Shown here: positions 62,610 through 64,000 of the stretch, piece after piece
Numbering within the stretch: the first letter of the stretch is position 1
How the letters are laid out: every line of letters starts with the position of its first letter
Source of the DNA: Deminuibacter soli
Lineage (GTDB): Bacteria > Bacteroidota > Bacteroidia > Chitinophagales > Chitinophagaceae
Direction: 5' to 3'
NCBI RefSeq assembly: GCF_003412455.1
Contig: NZ_QTJU01000001.1
Coordinates: forward strand, 1,178,001 to 1,242,000
Length of the DNA stretch: 64,000 bases
Translations under genes and position numbers: made by a program
The notes under the pieces: generated by a model
What the model saw: the letters and a program-made list of their open reading frames with translations, nothing else
Databases searched by the model: none
Told to the model about the DNA's origin: nothing

Positions 62610-63788
62610 ATGAAGCAGGCAATTAACTTACTACTGGCATTGACCATAACGCTGTGCGCAGCTGCACAAGCGTACCCCGGCAGTTTCTGGATGGGTAAAA
62701 CAACCGGCAGGTTTCCTTATATGGAATATGGATTGGGCGATGATCGCCTGGGCGGCGCTAAAATGGGTTATATAGATACCAATGTAGTAATGAAAGTGGT
62801 AGACAGTGTGAACACGGATTACCGGGTGCAGCTATCGCGGTTTCATTTTGCCTATATGCCTAAAACGGCTGTGAAAAGAGACAGCACGCTGCAGGCAAAG
62901 CCCTATATATTGTCAGAAAATTTCCGTGTATACGGCGATGACGATTATGACTATGTAAAAATTAACCTGGAACAGAAACTGCCGTATAAGGCCATACAGG
63001 AAATACATCCTTCGCGTTTGCTCGTAGATATTTACGGGGCAACCAGCAATACCAACTGGATAACCCAGCTGAAGACTGCCAAAGAAATCAGGAATGTTTA
63101 TTACGAACAAAAGGAAGATGATGTGTTGCGCGTAACTATTGAGCTGCAGCACCAGCAACACTGGGGGCATCATATTTACTACGACAGCACGGGTAGCCGT
63201 TTGATCATCCGCATCAAACGCCAGCCGGATATTACCAGCATCCGCAACCTGCGTATTGCAATTGATGCAGGGCATGGCGGGGATAATGATGGTGCAGATG
63301 GAGTAACCAGTCATGTGCTGGAGAAAAATTACACATTGCTTATTGCCAAACAGCTGGAGAAAACACTGAAGGCTGCAGGTGTAAAACACACGTTTATGAC
63401 CCGCCGCGACGATACCACTTTAACCATGCCTGAGCGTACAGAGATGCTGTTGCAGGAAGCGCCTGATTTGCTGATCAGCATACACCTGAATTCTGCAGGG
63501 AATGATTCTGTCAGCGGTACCAGCACTTACTATCGTTATATCGGCTTCAGGCCATTGAGCACGGCTATTTTAAAACAGATGCTTGCACTCGGTTTGAATG
63601 AATACGGTAATGTGGGCAACTTTAATTTTGCGTTGAGCGGACCAACAGAATACCCCAATGCGCTGGTGGAAGTAGCTTTCCTGAGCAACCGTGCAGACGA
63701 GAAAAAAATACTGAGCCCGGCATTTCATAAAAAAGTGGCAACGCAGATTCTGAAAGGCATACAGAACTGGATTGCGGGGATGAAGTAG
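62610..63788 (+). CDS. Exported N-acetylmuramoyl-L-alanine amidase (Amidase_3)
   Basis: 392 residues with signal peptide (INLLLALTITLCAAAQA). Residues about 20-205 form an AMIN-like beta domain. The Amidase_3 domain (about 210-390) has zinc ligands His in IDAGHGGDNDGADG, Glu in SHVLEKNY and His in LISIHLNSAGND, and the catalytic Glu in ALVEVAFLSNRADE. It cuts the amide between MurNAc and L-Ala in peptidoglycan during cell separation or recycling. Its last 13 codons are included in a tandem duplication. Confidence 0.95.
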   Translation: MKQAINLLLALTITLCAAAQAYPGSFWMGKTTGRFPYMEYGLGDDRLGGAKMGYIDTNVVMKVVDSVNTDYRVQLSRFHFAYMPKTAVKRDSTLQAKPYILSENFRVYGDDDYDYVKINLEQKLPYKAIQEIHPSRLLVDIYGATSNTNWITQLKTAKEIRNVYYEQKEDDVLRVTIELQHQQHWGHHIYYDSTGSRLIIRIKRQPDITSIRNLRIAIDAGHGGDNDGADGVTSHVLEKNYTLLIAKQLEKTLKAAGVKHTFMTRRDDTTLTMPERTEMLLQEAPDLLISIHLNSAGNDSVSGTSTYYRYIGFRPLSTAILKQMLALGLNEYGNVGNFNFALSGPTEYPNALVEVAFLSNRADEKKILSPAFHKKVATQILKGIQNWIAGMK

Positions 63789-64000
63789 TAAGCCGTTCAA
63801 AAGTTCCAACGTTTACATGTTCCATTTGAACGCCTCTTGAACAATTGAACAATGAAACACTGGAACTTTTACAAGGTTAAAACAAACAAACTGAGTGATG
63901 CTGAAAGGCATACAGACAGATTGCGGCAATGTAAGCCGTTCAAAAGTTTCAACGTTTAAATGTTCCAGTTGAACGCCTCTTGAACAATTGAACAATGAAA
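63750..64000. repeat. 151-bp tandem duplication covering the amidase 3' end
   Basis: CTGAAAGGCATACAGA occurs at 63750 (coding, inside the amidase) and again at 63901. The first copy runs 63750-63900. The second starts at 63901 and continues to the window edge. Both contain AAGCCGTTCAAAAGTT, GAACGCCTCTTGAACAAT and TGAACAATGAAA. The second copy has lost the stop-codon region (small deletions) and is not coding. The element is also rich in TTGAAC/GTTCAA words. The array may continue outside the window. Confidence 0.8.

Noticed and set aside
63813-63995. Small minus-strand frames in the tandem repeat (MFNCSRGVQ...)
   Set aside because: The two similar frames are products of the duplicated repeat, not genes.

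Overview
The window looks like chromosomal DNA of a Bacteroidota bacterium, most likely family Chitinophagaceae. The evidence is an alternative complex III (act) operon fused to a caa3-type cytochrome oxidase operon, a Crp/Fnr regulator, DUF3078, DUF5522, DUF2007 and DUF3341 proteins, Bacteroidota-type -7 boxes (TAnnTTTG) and strong A/T-flanked intrinsic terminators. I see no rRNA, canonical tRNA, CRISPR array, insertion sequence or prophage.

Layout. 1-2802: end of treZ plus treY (trehalose from maltodextrin). 2855-7000: Tat-exported sugar isomerase-like protein, phytanoyl-CoA dioxygenase-like protein, GyrI-like protein, membrane fatty acid hydroxylase and a DUF2007 protein. 7024-11002: dnaN, recX, an LpxR-like outer-membrane lipid A deacylase and a KdnB-like Kdo 8-oxidase. 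11047-16885: two tandem exported amidohydrolases and a Tricorn-like S41 protease. 17232-22053: recA, Crp/Fnr regulator, phosphatase, small glycosyltransferase, methylglyoxal synthase, GNAT acetyltransferase. 22100-26686: exported amidase, exported M28 peptidase, acyl-CoA thioesterase. 26748-32138: rpiA, a nicotinamide riboside salvage operon (pnuC, NadR-type kinase, flavodoxin-fold oxidoreductase), an AI-2E-family permease, an ECF sigma/zinc anti-sigma pair and purN.

32655-48969 is the respiratory core: actABCDEF, coxB, coxA, a strong terminator, then heme O synthase, two subunit III proteins, subunit IV, a second terminator, an SCO copper chaperone and a DUF420 protein. Together they move electrons from menaquinol through the multiheme ActA and ActE to the CuA and heme-copper centres, with the downstream genes supplying heme and copper. 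49078-63788 holds single-gene functions: a CocE-like hydrolase, an alkyltransferase-like DNA repair protein, trmB, a PAS protein with an H-box but no kinase catalytic domain, an Lrp regulator, an ABC permease, a glycosyltransferase, an alpha/beta hydrolase, a MarR regulator with acyl-CoA dehydrogenase, DUF3078, a flavoprotein and a cell wall amidase.

The least explained items are a 162-bp structured element at 53700-53861 with a tRNA-like T-arm and a matching terminal stem, an Ala-for-Cys AGT homologue, an EF-hand loop inside the DUF420 protein, and several long palindromes that look like operators of the adjacent regulators.
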